Assembly: GCF_019711515.1 (NCBI RefSeq)
Contig: NZ_JAIGNO010000003.1
Coordinates: 124,001-188,000, forward strand
DNA: 64,000 nt
Reading direction: 5' to 3'
Source of the DNA: Qipengyuania qiaonensis
GTDB lineage: Bacteria; Pseudomonadota; Alphaproteobacteria; Sphingomonadales; Sphingomonadaceae
The notes below the pieces were generated by a model that saw nothing but the letters and a program-made list of their open reading frames with translations, was not told the DNA's origin and did not search any database. The translations under genes were made by a program, and so were the position numbers. Positions 52,220 to 61,111 of the stretch are shown in pieces (within the stretch, counting starts at the first letter, position 1; every line of letters starts with the position of its first letter).

Positions 52220-52368
52220 GCGCTAGCCCCGGGCGTCGCATGGCGCAACGTGCTTGACGATTCGCCCCCTCGCCGCTATGCGCGCCGCTTTCCGGGATTA
52301 ATGAGCCCCGCAGCCGCGCCCATGCGGCCAAGGGAACTCGCCCGCCCATTCGAACGAAGAGACGTATC

Positions 52369-52659
52369 ATGTCGCGCATTTGCGAACTCACCGGCAAGGG
52401 CCGCCAGGTCGGTCACAATGTGAGCCACGCCAACAACAAGACCAAGCGGGTCTTCCTGCCGAACCTGCAGAACGTCACGCTGATGAGCGAGAAGCTCGAT
52501 CGTAGCTTCAAGTTCCGCGTGTCGACCCACGGCCTGCGTTCGGTCGAGCACAATGGCGGCCTCGACAACTGGCTGCTCAAGACCAGCGACGAAAAGCTGT
52601 CGACCAATGCGCTGAAGGTGAAGCGCGAGCTGAAGAAGGCAAACGCCGCTTCCGCCTGA
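52369..52659 (+). CDS. rpmB: 50S ribosomal protein L28
   Basis: A 96-residue ribosomal protein with the L28 pattern: [27 protein letters not shown] at the start (given by position 1-27, motif [16 protein letters not shown]) and [17 protein letters not shown] in the middle. It belongs to the large subunit. Followed by a strong intrinsic terminator. Confidence 0.97.
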   Translation: MSRICELTGKGRQVGHNVSHANNKTKRVFLPNLQNVTLMSEKLDRSFKFRVSTHGLRSVEHNGGLDNWLLKTSDEKLSTNALKVKRELKKANAASA

Positions 52660-52705
52660 AGGCATGCCGGCGCCTGGGCGCCGCAGCAACAGCGGAAACT
52701 CGAAG

Positions 52706-52734
52706 GGCGCGCGAGGTCTACTCGCGCGCCTTTT
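52706..52734 (+). terminator. Intrinsic terminator after rpmB
   Basis: GGCGCGCGAG-GTCTA-CTCGCGCGCC followed by TTTT: a perfect 10-bp GC-rich stem with a 5-base loop and a T-run. It overlaps the last codons of the convergent phytase-like gene (stop complement at 52718-52720). Confidence 0.9.
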
Positions 52735-53698
52735 CGCGTGTCTGCCAGAGCAGCTTGAGGAGCAGTGTGCGCTGATATTGCATGAAGTTGTCGTCCGACA
52801 TCAGCCACAGGTAGGTTTTCCCGGCATCGCGCGTGACCGCCATGCCCTCGTAATTGTCGGCGGGGAAATCTTCGCCAAGCTCTGCGACAAGATGCAGATC
52901 GACCGTCGCGCCCGGCGCTATGTCCGCAATGTCCATCACCGCGATCGCGGTGGAGAAGCGGGGCGGCAGGTCGAATTCGAACCCGCGCAGCAGAACCGCA
53001 ATCCGGTGATCATCCAGTTGCGTCATGTCGACCGGGCGATAGTCTTCCGGCACATTCACGAAGAGCAATTCGGGCGGTCGGCTTTCGAATGGATCGCCGG
53101 CAAACAGCAACGCCTGATGGTGCACCGTGTCGTCGTTGAAGGAGCCCTCCTCTATAACGAGAAAGTTGCCGTCGGGCAGGCGTATCAGCGCTTCGGCGCC
53201 GCTGTTACTGCCCCAGTCGGCCATGGCGCGGGGGCGCACCTTTCCTCTTGGAACGTAGTCCGGATCGAAACGGCGGATGGCCTGATCCCATTCGTATCCA
53301 CCCCAAATCCACCCGGTTTCGGGATCGCGCGTCAGTGATTCGAGGTCGACCGCATTTTTGTCGGGATCGTCGTCTCCGCCGAACCGCGTGAGCCGCGGGA
53401 GCGTGCCCCGCCTGTCGGGTCGCGTGAAGACGAGCTTGGCGCCCGCATCGCTCCCCGCCACAAACTGGTCATCGGGCAAGGACAGAAGCGCCGAGAAGCC
53501 GCCGAAGAGCGGGCCGCTCCCGGTAATCTCCCACGCATGTTCGAGAACGAGCGGCCCGGCCTGCGCCTTGCCGACCTCCACCGTCGCTATCGCCTCGACA
53601 AAGCTCGGTTCCTCCAGCGGGATTTCGGTCCGCAACCAGGTTCCCGGCGCGATCGCCAGGGCCAGCAGGCAGGCCAGAAGGAGGTGGTTGTAGCGCAT
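52718..53698 (-). CDS. Phytase-like esterase domain exported protein
   Basis: A 326-residue protein with a signal peptide or anchor (about 3-20). The body follows the esterase-like/phytase-like beta-propeller family: FGGFSALLSLPDDQFVAGSDAG, NAVDLESLTRDPETGWIWGGYE, GSNSGAEALIRLPDGNFLVIEEG and DNYEGMAVTRDAGKTYLWLMSDDNF. Activity in bacteria is not established. The start at 53698 is set by the signal peptide. Its 3' end overlaps the rpmB terminator; it is followed on the same strand direction by nothing else. Confidence 0.83.
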   Translation of the reverse strand: MRYNHLLLACLLALAIAPGTWLRTEIPLEEPSFVEAIATVEVGKAQAGPLVLEHAWEITGSGPLFGGFSALLSLPDDQFVAGSDAGAKLVFTRPDRRGTLPRLTRFGGDDDPDKNAVDLESLTRDPETGWIWGGYEWDQAIRRFDPDYVPRGKVRPRAMADWGSNSGAEALIRLPDGNFLVIEEGSFNDDTVHHQALLFAGDPFESRPPELLFVNVPEDYRPVDMTQLDDHRIAVLLRGFEFDLPPRFSTAIAVMDIADIAPGATVDLHLVAELGEDFPADNYEGMAVTRDAGKTYLWLMSDDNFMQYQRTLLLKLLWQTREKARE

Positions 53699-53739
53699 GG
53701 ATCCTGAGTTCTCTTGAGTATCGAGGCGATGCCGGCCCC

Positions 53740-54636
53740 TCAGCGCATCGGTCCGGTAAACAGCAGCGGATCGAGCCGCGCATTGCGCCATTTGAGGCTC
53801 CAGTGCAGATGCGGGCCGGTCGCGCGGCCGGATGCGCCGACATCGCCGATGTGCTGGCCTTGGCGCACGCGTTCGCCTTCGCGCACATAGAGGCGCGACG
53901 AATGCAGGAAAGCGCTGTTGAGGCCCTGACCGTGGTCGATGATCAGCAATTTGCCTTCCAGACTGAAATCGTCCGCTACCAGCACCACCACTCCGTCGGC
54001 CGGCGCCACGTAGGGCGCGCCATTCCCCGGCGCGATGTCGAGGCCCGAATGATAGCTGCCCGGTTCGCCGCGATATACGCGCTGCGATCCGAAGCGGCCC
54101 GAAATCCGTCCCTTCACCGGCCAGGCGAAGTCCTGTTTCCAGCCCTCGCTACCGGTTTCCTTCAGCCGGGCGGTCCAGATTGCGTCGAGTTCGGGCTGAC
54201 GGCGGCGCATGAAGGCTTCCGAAGCCCCGCCCGGACTACGGGCGACATCGACATGCTCGATATCCCAGCCACGCGGCGCGATGGCGAGCGGGCTTTCGAT
54301 CGTCCGCCCGTCGGCCAGCCGCGCGGCAAGCGTCATTGTTCCGGGCGAATCGCGGTCGAACGCGGCGAAGAACCGCCCCTCATCGTCGAACGCGAGCCGT
54401 TCCTCGCCAAGTCTGGCCTCGACCGTGCCGGGAGGTACGGTGCCCCGCATCCAGCCACCCTGTTCGAGTTCCCCGTCGAACGTAAAAACCGCCGATCGCG
54501 ACGGGCTCGGCCGTGCCGCCGGCGCGGTACGCACCGGTTGCACCACCTCTGCCGGCGGCGGGGAAGTCGGCGCTTCGGCGGCGGGGACGCAGGCAGTCAT
54601 GAGAAGGGGAAGCAGCGCGACCCTTGCCAGCCTCAC
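53740..54636 (-). CDS. M23-family metallopeptidase, lipoprotein
   Basis: A 298-residue envelope protein starting with GTG (54636), which overlaps the stop of the DUF2093 gene. A lipobox L-M-T-A-C puts the lipidated cysteine at position 16. The C-terminal LytM/M23 domain has GRFGSQRV, SYHSGLDIAPG with the first zinc His-Asp pair and GPHLHWSL with the second His pair. It should cut or regulate peptidoglycan peptide cross-links. Confidence 0.92.
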   Translation of the reverse strand: MRLARVALLPLLMTACVPAAEAPTSPPPAEVVQPVRTAPAARPSPSRSAVFTFDGELEQGGWMRGTVPPGTVEARLGEERLAFDDEGRFFAAFDRDSPGTMTLAARLADGRTIESPLAIAPRGWDIEHVDVARSPGGASEAFMRRRQPELDAIWTARLKETGSEGWKQDFAWPVKGRISGRFGSQRVYRGEPGSYHSGLDIAPGNGAPYVAPADGVVVLVADDFSLEGKLLIIDHGQGLNSAFLHSSRLYVREGERVRQGQHIGDVGASGRATGPHLHWSLKWRNARLDPLLFTGPMR

Positions 54637-54842
54637 GGCGCCAGCCGTTCCGTTGCGATCTGGGCGCTGGCATAGGCCTCCTGATGCTCGACCGACCAGT
54701 AGCGCAATTCGTCGAGCGGGATCGGCACCCCGCTCACGGCGCAGAACACATGGCTGCCGGCGCGCAGAACCCGAAAGCCGGAGGGGCCGTATTGCAGCTT
54801 GGCCTCGCCACTCGACGGGCCGGAATTCTTATTCATCAGCAT
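54633..54842 (-). CDS. DUF2093-domain small protein
   Basis: A 69-residue protein with the DUF2093 signature: GEAKLQYGPSGFRVLRAGSHV-type strand pair (12-32) and CAVSGVPIPLDELRYWSV (34-51). The family is specific to alphaproteobacteria and of unknown function. The gene overlaps the M23 gene by 4 bases, so they are translated together. ATG 54836 is an alternative start. Confidence 0.9.
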   Translation of the reverse strand: MLMNKNSGPSSGEAKLQYGPSGFRVLRAGSHVFCAVSGVPIPLDELRYWSVEHQEAYASAQIATERLAP

Positions 54843-54866
54843 GGAAACATTTCTAGCAGGTCAGTC

Positions 54867-56318
54867 TCAACCGAACAAATCATCCTGCTTCGATGGAGTT
54901 CCGGATTTGGGCGGTTTTCGGCGCGGAGCGGGTGACGAAGCACCGGTCGCAACGCCAAGATCGCCATCGCGGAACTTGAGCGTGAGTGCGGCCTCCTTCG
55001 CCGCCTGGGCCTTGTCGGTAATGGTCCGCCCGTCCGGGCCGGTTACACGCACATAGCCGCGTGACAATGGGCGGTCGGGATGCAGCTGTTCGGCCAGCCG
55101 GGCGAGCGCGGCCAACCGCTCGCGCCGGTCGGCAAGCGGGCGCTCGACCAGCGCGGGCACCAGCTTCTGTCCCGTCAGTGCACGCCGCGCCTCGCGCAGG
55201 TTTCGCTCCAGTACGGCAGGCGACAGGCGCAGATTCGACAGTTTCTCGCGCCCTTGCGACGCGCGATCCTGCAGGCCGCGCCGCAGCCGTTCGGCCAGAT
55301 CGTCGAGCGCCTGCGCGTGCGGTTCGAGCAGCGCCTCGCGCCTGGGCAGCCGGTCGGTGCGGGCCTGCAAGCGTTCCCGGCCCAGTTGGACCGGGCGCAG
55401 TATTGCGCGCTTCTTGCGCGCCTCGAAATCGGCCAGTGTCGCCGCCAGCTCCGCGCGTACCGGTACCGCCATTTCGGCCGAGGCGGTCGGTGTTGGCGCG
55501 CGGCGATCGGCGGCGTAATCGGCCAGCGTGGTGTCGGTTTCGTGCCCGACCGCGCTGATCGTGGGAATCGGGCAGTCTGCGATGGCGCGAACGACAACCT
55601 CTTCGTTGAAACTCCACAGGTCCTCGATCGACCCGCCGCCGCGCGCGACGATGACGAGGTCGGGGCGGTCGGGATGATCCTCGGGCAGTGCCGAAAACCC
55701 GCGCACCGCGCCCGCCACCTGCTCCGCCGCGCCCTGCCCCTGCACCAGTACCGGCCACACGATCACCCGGCTCGGGAAGCGGTCCGCCAGCCGGTGCAGG
55801 ATGTCGCGGATCACCGCACCGGTGGGCGAGGTGACCACGCCGATGGTGCGCGGCAGGAACGGCAGCGGCTTCTTGCGTGCCGGATCGAACAGCCCTTCCG
55901 CCTCGAGCCTCGCCTTGGTTTTCTCCAGTAGCGCGAGCAGCGCGCCTTCGCCCGCCAGTTCCATCCGCTCGATCACGATCTGGTATTTCGAGCGCCCCGG
56001 ATAGGTGGTGATCTTGCCGCTGGCGACCACCTCCAGCCCGTCTTCGGGGCGGAATGGCAGGCGCTCGGCATTGCCGCGCCACATCACCCCGTCGAGCACC
56101 GCTTTCTCGTCCTTGAGCGCGCAATACATGTGCCCGGAGGCCGCGCGTTTCACGCCCGACAATTCGCCGCGCAGCCGCACGAAGCCGAAGCGATCCTCCA
56201 CGGTCCGCTTCAGCGCCTGCGATATTTCGCTCACCGTCAGCGGCTCGGCGTTGTCGCCCGCGCGACCCTTCGCTACCAAGCCTGCATCTTCGGAATCTGA
56301 CGGGAAATCGCTGGCCAT
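54867..56318 (-). CDS. xseA: Exodeoxyribonuclease VII large subunit
   Basis: A 483-residue subunit of the single-strand exonuclease that trims DNA ends in repair. N-terminal OB fold (about 25-125: [39 protein letters not shown]), catalytic domain with [19 protein letters not shown] and [19 protein letters not shown], then coiled coil and C-terminal [12 protein letters not shown] repeats. The ATG at 56318 overlaps the purD ATG on the opposite strand. Confidence 0.94.
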   Translation of the reverse strand: MASDFPSDSEDAGLVAKGRAGDNAEPLTVSEISQALKRTVEDRFGFVRLRGELSGVKRAASGHMYCALKDEKAVLDGVMWRGNAERLPFRPEDGLEVVASGKITTYPGRSKYQIVIERMELAGEGALLALLEKTKARLEAEGLFDPARKKPLPFLPRTIGVVTSPTGAVIRDILHRLADRFPSRVIVWPVLVQGQGAAEQVAGAVRGFSALPEDHPDRPDLVIVARGGGSIEDLWSFNEEVVVRAIADCPIPTISAVGHETDTTLADYAADRRAPTPTASAEMAVPVRAELAATLADFEARKKRAILRPVQLGRERLQARTDRLPRREALLEPHAQALDDLAERLRRGLQDRASQGREKLSNLRLSPAVLERNLREARRALTGQKLVPALVERPLADRRERLAALARLAEQLHPDRPLSRGYVRVTGPDGRTITDKAQAAKEAALTLKFRDGDLGVATGASSPAPRRKPPKSGTPSKQDDLFG

Positions 56319-57591
56319 GAATATCCTTTTGCTTGGTGCGGGCGGGCGCGAACATGCTCTGGCATGGAAACTGGCGCAATCGCCGCTATGCGACAAGCTG
56401 TGGGCGGCGCCGGGCAATCCCGGTATAGCGCAGGGTGCAACCTGCGTAGCGCTGGATGTAACCGATCACCGGGCCGTGGTCGATTTCGTGTCGGAAAATG
56501 CGATCGACCTCGTAGTGATCGGGCCCGAAGCGCCGCTGGTCGACGGCCTGGCCGATTCGCTGCGCGACGCCGGCATCGATACCTTCGGTCCATCCCAAAA
56601 GGCCGCCCAGCTCGAAGGGAGCAAGAGCTTCACCAAGGAACTGTGCCGGCGCGCCGATATCCCCACCGCGCGTTACGAACGCTGCACGTCGCTGGAAGCG
56701 GCCTGGGGCGCGCTCAAGAAGTTCGATGCGCCCTTCGTGCTCAAGGCCGACGGGCTGGCCGCGGGCAAGGGCGTGGTCATCGCCGAAACGCGCGAGGACG
56801 CGCAGCACGCGCTGAACGAGATGTTCGACGGCAGGTTCGGGAGCGCGGGGAGCGAAGTGGTGATCGAACAGTTCCTGACCGGCGAGGAAGCCAGCTTCTT
56901 CGCGCTGACCGACGGCACCGCCATCGTCCCCATCGGCACCGCGCAGGATCACAAGCGCGTGGGCGAAGGCGATACCGGCCCCAATACCGGCGGCATGGGC
57001 GCCTATTCCCCCGCCCCGGTGCTGAGCGCGGCGCTGCAGGCCCAGGTCATGCGCGAGATCGTGGAGCCGACCGTGCGCACCATGGCGGCCGAGGGCATGC
57101 CCTATTCGGGCGTGCTCTATGCCGGGCTGATGCTGACGAAGGACGGCCCGCAACTGATCGAATACAATGCGCGCTTCGGCGATCCCGAATGCCAGGTGCT
57201 GATGATGCGGCTGGAAAGCGACCTCGTCGAACTGATGCAGGCCTGTGCGCAAGGGCGGCTGGGCGAGATCGCCGCGCCGGTGCTGTCCGACGATTTCGCC
57301 CTGACCGTGGTGATGGCGGCGGAAGGCTATCCCGACACGCCGAAGAAGGGCGGCAAGATCGATCTGGGCGATGCGGAGGCGAACGGCGCGAAAGTCTTCC
57401 ACGCGGGCACGAAACTGGAGGGCGAGACGCTGACCAGCAGCGGCGGCCGCGTGCTCAACGTCACCGCCCGCGGCGGCAGCGCGACCGAGGCGCAAGCCAA
57501 AGCCTACGCTGCGGTGGACGCGATCGACTTTGCGGACGGGTTTTGCCGCCGCGATATCGGGCAAAGGGAAGTGCGGCGCGAGCGGGGGTGA
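56317..57591 (+). CDS. purD: Phosphoribosylamine-glycine ligase
   Basis: A 424-residue ATP-grasp enzyme of purine synthesis, joining glycine to phosphoribosylamine. Motifs: [17 protein letters not shown] at the N-terminus, [30 protein letters not shown] and [27 protein letters not shown]. Full length for the family. Its start codon lies within the xseA start codon on the other strand, so its promoter must lie inside xseA. Confidence 0.96.
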   Translation: MNILLLGAGGREHALAWKLAQSPLCDKLWAAPGNPGIAQGATCVALDVTDHRAVVDFVSENAIDLVVIGPEAPLVDGLADSLRDAGIDTFGPSQKAAQLEGSKSFTKELCRRADIPTARYERCTSLEAAWGALKKFDAPFVLKADGLAAGKGVVIAETREDAQHALNEMFDGRFGSAGSEVVIEQFLTGEEASFFALTDGTAIVPIGTAQDHKRVGEGDTGPNTGGMGAYSPAPVLSAALQAQVMREIVEPTVRTMAAEGMPYSGVLYAGLMLTKDGPQLIEYNARFGDPECQVLMMRLESDLVELMQACAQGRLGEIAAPVLSDDFALTVVMAAEGYPDTPKKGGKIDLGDAEANGAKVFHAGTKLEGETLTSSGGRVLNVTARGGSATEAQAKAYAAVDAIDFADGFCRRDIGQREVRRERG

Positions 57592-57659
57592 ATTTTCCGC
57601 AATTGGCCGGATCTGCGGGCGCTGCTCCCGGTCTGCTCCGCCGCCCCCGGTACCCAGCT

Positions 57660-57686
57660 CCGCTCAGCCTGAGCTTGTCGAAGGCC
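57660..57686. repeat. Left copy of a 27-bp inverted repeat around the GIY-YIG gene
   Basis: Exact reverse complement of 58023-58049. The core GCTCAG-C-CTGAGC is itself palindromic, and the outer half is TTGTCGAAGGCC. Sequences of this kind are dispersed through sphingomonad genomes as intergenic repeats. It lies 24 bp before the GIY-YIG start codon. Confidence 0.85.
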
Positions 57687-57710
57687 ATCCACCGAGGTTA
57701 GCGGCAGGAA

Positions 57711-57995
57711 ATGGCCTTCTTCACCTATCTCCTGCGCTGCAATGACGGCAGCTATTACGCGGGGCACACCGAAGACCTGGACGACCGGATGGCGCAGCAC
57801 CACTCCGGTGCGCTGGGCGGTTACACGGCAAAGCGGCGCCCCGTATCGCTCGAATGGTCTCAGGACTTTCCCACTCGCGACGAGGCTTTCGACGCCGAGC
57901 GGCAGATCAAGGGATGGAGCCGGGCGAAGAAACAGGCGCTCATCGCCGGAGATTGGGAGAGAATCTCGGCGCTGTCGCGTAACCGGCAGGGGTGA
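57711..57995 (+). CDS. Small GIY-YIG nuclease (UPF0213/YhbQ-like)
   Basis: A 94-residue single-domain GIY-YIG protein. TYLLRCNDGSYYAGHT (5-20) is the GIY...YIG region, in the variant form Y-L-L...Y-Y-A-G; Arg26 in DLDDRMAQH and the late Glu62-Arg in DAERQIKG complete the catalytic set. It would nick DNA. It lacks the UvrC helical and RNase H domains. The gene is enclosed by perfect 27-bp inverted repeats, an arrangement resembling a repeat-associated nuclease unit. Confidence 0.9.
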   Translation: MAFFTYLLRCNDGSYYAGHTEDLDDRMAQHHSGALGGYTAKRRPVSLEWSQDFPTRDEAFDAERQIKGWSRAKKQALIAGDWERISALSRNRQG

Positions 57996-58022
57996 TGGCG
58001 CTCGGAGCAGGCGGTAGTGCGT

Positions 58023-58049
58023 GGCCTTCGACAAGCTCAGGCTGAGCGG
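58023..58049. repeat. Right copy of the 27-bp inverted repeat around the GIY-YIG gene
   Basis: Exact reverse complement of 57660-57686, 27 bp after the GIY-YIG stop codon. Contains GCTCAG-G-CTGAGC. The two copies enclose 336 bp with a single gene. Confidence 0.85.
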
Positions 58050-58099
58050 GGGTGGCAAAGGTGATAGCGGCGTCGGCCCATCAGACCGTTCGCGCCATG

Positions 58100-58681
58100 C
58101 TACACCCCGAGTGAATACTTCAGCCACAAAGCGCGTGCGCCGATCACCGCAATCATGGCACTGCCAGCCGCCCAGAAGTAATCTTCTATGGCTGTGAACT
58201 GCGCGCTCCAGAGCAGGTACCCACAAACGGTAGTCGAGATAAAGAATATCGATCCAAGCAGCGCCCAGCTGGTGCTGGCAAAGTGTTTGGCACGAACCTC
58301 GCGATTTGTCAGGGGCGGTCCTATTGAAAGACGCGTTCCAAGAGTTCTCGCTGGCGCGGTAGTATTGCGCACGCTGAGCACAGCGATTGCGAGGATTGTT
58401 GCCATTGAAATGACGAATATACCCGGTCCCTCGTCCAGAAACTCGGGCGTGATCCAGAATGCCAGAGCGATCGCAACAATGGTCAGCGCAATGGTAAGCC
58501 AGAACATCGATCGCGTCGCGCGGCGATACTGAAGTCGGAAATCTTCCTTCTCCTGGGGCGTCACCGGTATCGGCGCCCCTCGCCCATGTTTTCGATAAAG
58601 GCAGCGGTCGCCATCTTCTTCAAATTGCGCGAGAAAGAAGCCTTCGAGGCGGTCGATCTGCGAGGTGAGGAACATCACCAA
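58100..58681 (-). CDS. Uncharacterised inner-membrane protein
   Basis: A 193-residue protein with a charged N-terminal cytoplasmic part (1-55) and four hydrophobic helices (about 59-77, 83-101, 135-153, 160-180). No family recognised. It is bounded by the right GIY-YIG repeat downstream and the terminator of the kinase gene upstream, so it is probably transcribed alone. Confidence 0.6.
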   Translation of the reverse strand: MVMFLTSQIDRLEGFFLAQFEEDGDRCLYRKHGRGAPIPVTPQEKEDFRLQYRRATRSMFWLTIALTIVAIALAFWITPEFLDEGPGIFVISMATILAIAVLSVRNTTAPARTLGTRLSIGPPLTNREVRAKHFASTSWALLGSIFFISTTVCGYLLWSAQFTAIEDYFWAAGSAMIAVIGARALWLKYSLGV

Positions 58682-58771
58682 AGAACTAGCAGAATTTTCT
58701 GGTGCCGCACCTCAAATAACACATACTCTTGAAGGCGACATCTTAACTGAGACACAGCGCGACTTCGCAAG

Positions 58772-58821
58772 AAAAAGCCGGGCCCCGGCTCGGGGCGGGG
58801 GTGGCGACTGAGCCGGGGGCC
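58772..58821 (-). terminator. Intrinsic terminator of the PfkB kinase gene
   Basis: On the minus strand a GGCCCCCGGCTC arm pairs with GAGCCGGGGCC (one bulge), the 3' part also folds as GCCGGGGCCCGGC, and TTTTT follows. It lies 25 bp after the stop codon of the kinase gene. Confidence 0.85.
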
Positions 58822-58845
58822 GTTATCGGTCCCCATCGCGATGGT

Positions 58846-59841
58846 TCACCCCAACTTCTCGGCCATCAGCGCTTTCAGATCGGCCTCGCTCCGTGCGCCG
58901 TAGTGGGAGATGATTTCGGCGGCGCAGATCGCGCCCATGCGCAGGCAGGTTTCGAGGCTTTCGCCCCGCGCGTGGCCCGTCAGGAAGCCGGCGGCGAAGA
59001 GGTCGCCTGCGCCGGTCGTGTCGACCACCTTCTCGACCGGCTCGGCGGCGACTTCGGCGCGCTGGCCGCCGGCGATGCCGACCGCACCCCTGGCGCTGCG
59101 GGTGGCGACGAGGACCGGGACCTTGCCGTCCAGCGCAGCGAGGCTCGCTTCGAAATCGCTCTCGCCCGTCAGCGTCGCCAGTTCGGTTTCGTTGACGAAG
59201 AGGATGTCGATCTGCCCTTCCTCGATCAGCGCGCGGAAATCGTCGCCGTGGCGTTCGATCACGAAGCTTTCCGAGGCGGTGAAGGCGACCTTGCGCCCGG
59301 CCTTGCGCGCCACCCCGATCGCCCGGCGCATCGCGCTGCGCGGCTCTTCCGGGTCCCACAGATAGCCTTCGAGATAGAGGATGCCCGCGCTGGCGATCAG
59401 CTCGTCGTCGAGCGCGGCGGGCGGCAGGAACTGGCTGGCGCCGAGGAAGGTGTTCATCGTCCGCTCGCCATCGGGCGTCACGAAGATCAGGCAGCGCGCG
59501 GTCGCAGGCTGGCCTTCGCGCGAGGGCGTATCGAAATCGATGCCGACCGCGCGGATATCGTGCGTGAACACATCGCCCAACTGATCCTGCGCCACCTGGC
59601 CGACGAACGCGCATTGCGCGCCCAGCGCGCTCATGCCCGCCAGCGTATTGGCCGCCGAACCGCCCGAGATTTCGCGTGCCGGACCCATCGCTTCGTAGAG
59701 CCGCCGCGCACCGTCTTCGTCGACCAGCGTCATGCCGCCCTTGTTCAGGTCGAGCTCGTCGATCAGCTCGTCCGTGCAGGGGGCCATCACGTCGACGATG
59801 GCATTGCCGATGGCGACGACGTCGTAGCGGGGTTCGGTCAT
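58846..59841 (-). CDS. PfkB-family carbohydrate/adenosine kinase
   Basis: A 331-residue kinase with GNAIVDVMAP near the start, the PfkB signature 1 region SGGSAANTLAGMSALG (about 59-74) and signature 2 VVDTTGAGDLFAAGF with the catalytic Asp. Alphaproteobacterial homologues are usually annotated as adenosine kinase; ribokinase-like specificity cannot be excluded. GGAGT precedes the ATG at 59841. Divergent from the EI24 gene. Confidence 0.9.
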   Translation of the reverse strand: MTEPRYDVVAIGNAIVDVMAPCTDELIDELDLNKGGMTLVDEDGARRLYEAMGPAREISGGSAANTLAGMSALGAQCAFVGQVAQDQLGDVFTHDIRAVGIDFDTPSREGQPATARCLIFVTPDGERTMNTFLGASQFLPPAALDDELIASAGILYLEGYLWDPEEPRSAMRRAIGVARKAGRKVAFTASESFVIERHGDDFRALIEEGQIDILFVNETELATLTGESDFEASLAALDGKVPVLVATRSARGAVGIAGGQRAEVAAEPVEKVVDTTGAGDLFAAGFLTGHARGESLETCLRMGAICAAEIISHYGARSEADLKALMAEKLG

Positions 59842-59950
59842 GGATACTCCGGGTAGGGTTTTCGGTATGTCGGGCGCCGTTAGCCGTTCGTCGCCGCAAG
59901 GCCAAGGGCGGCGTTGACTTGGGCGCAGTGCGCGCGCATCCCCCGGCTGC

Positions 59951-60643
59951 ATGATTTCGCTGCCTGCCGCATTTGCCCTGTCGCTGCGCCAGCTCGGCGA
60001 TCCGGCCATCATCGCGGTGCTGCTCAAGACCGCGCTGACGACGCTGGCGATTTTCGTGGTGCTCGGCGGCGTGCTGCTGGCCGGGCTGTACAACTACCTC
60101 ATATCCGCAGGCGTCGCATTCAGCGCGGAAATCAGCGGCTTCGTCGCCGCCCTCGTCACGGTGTTCGCCGGCTGGTTCCTGTTCCGCGTGGTCGCGCTGT
60201 TCGTGCTGCAGTTCTTTGCCGAGGACGTGGTGCGTGCGGTGGAGACGAAGCATTATCCGCACGCCGCGCATACCGTCCGCGATATTCCCTTGGCCGAGGA
60301 GGTCGGCAATGCGCTGCGTTCGCTCCTGCGCACCGTGCTGGCCAATGCCGCGGCGCTGCCGATCGCAGGGCTGCTGCTGGTCACCGGGATTGGCGCGGCG
60401 GCGGTGTTCTGGGCGGTCAACGCCTTCCTTGTCGGCCGCGAATTGCGCGACATGGTCTGGCTGAGACACCGCAGCGACAGGGCCGAGATCGCCCCCATGG
60501 GCGGCCTGAACCGCGTCCTGCTCGGCGGGGCGGTGGTGGCCCTGCTCGCAATCCCTTTCGTCAATCTGATCGCCCCGATAATAGGCGCTGCCGCCGCGAC
60601 CCACATGGTCCACCGCGCCCGAGAGAAAGTACCCCATGCGTAA
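59951..60643 (+). CDS. EI24/CysZ-like membrane protein
   Basis: A 230-residue protein with four to five membrane helices and the EI24-domain layout: FALSLRQLGDPAIIAVLLKTAL at the N-terminus, LAEEVGNALRSLLRTVLANAAALP, FWAVNAFLVGRELRDMVWLRH and the C-terminal IGAAAATHMVHR. CysZ is a sulfate permease of this fold; bacterial EI24 proteins in sphingomonads are not characterised. Overlaps the next gene by 8 bases. Confidence 0.87.
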   Translation: MISLPAAFALSLRQLGDPAIIAVLLKTALTTLAIFVVLGGVLLAGLYNYLISAGVAFSAEISGFVAALVTVFAGWFLFRVVALFVLQFFAEDVVRAVETKHYPHAAHTVRDIPLAEEVGNALRSLLRTVLANAAALPIAGLLLVTGIGAAAVFWAVNAFLVGRELRDMVWLRHRSDRAEIAPMGGLNRVLLGGAVVALLAIPFVNLIAPIIGAAAATHMVHRAREKVPHA

Positions 60644-61049
60644 ACTTGCCCTGTTCCTGCTGCCGCTGCTCGGCGCCTGCGCGGCCGTGCCTTCCCCGTC
60701 CGGCCCCGCGCCGTCGCGGCCTTCCGCCGCGCCTCCGCCGCAGCAGGTGCGCCCCGCTCCGACCACGCAGGCCTTCCGCGCGCCGCGCATCATGAACATG
60801 CCGGGCCTGGAGAGCGTGATCGGCCGGAACGAGACGGCGCTCGCCAATCTGTTCGGTGCGCCCCGGCTCAATGTGAAGGAGGGCGATGCCAGGAAGCTGC
60901 AATTCGTGGGCGAGGCCTGCGTGCTCGACATCTATCTCTACCCGCTCGAACCGCGCGGCGAGCCCAGCGCCACCTATGTCGATGCGCGGCGGGCGAGCGA
61001 CGGTGTCGATGTCGACCGTGCCGCCTGCGTCCGGGCGCTGCGGCGCTAA
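60636..61049 (+). CDS. Small lipoprotein of unknown function
   Basis: A 137-residue protein. L-L-G-A-C puts the lipidated Cys at about position 15. A Pro/Ala-rich linker (16-50) leads to a compact domain with GLESVIGRNETALANLFGAPRLNVKEGDARKLQF-like SmpA/BamE-style start (motif IGRNETALANLFGAP) and a Cys pair (EACVLDIYLYP, RAACVRAL). Overlaps the EI24 gene by 8 bases, so co-translated. Confidence 0.78.
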   Translation: MRKLALFLLPLLGACAAVPSPSGPAPSRPSAAPPPQQVRPAPTTQAFRAPRIMNMPGLESVIGRNETALANLFGAPRLNVKEGDARKLQFVGEACVLDIYLYPLEPRGEPSATYVDARRASDGVDVDRAACVRALRR

Positions 61050-61111
61050 CCCCGTCTTAAGCAAACCGCGATAGGTTCTCCGGACCTGAATTTTACGAGG
61101 GTTCGGACCTG

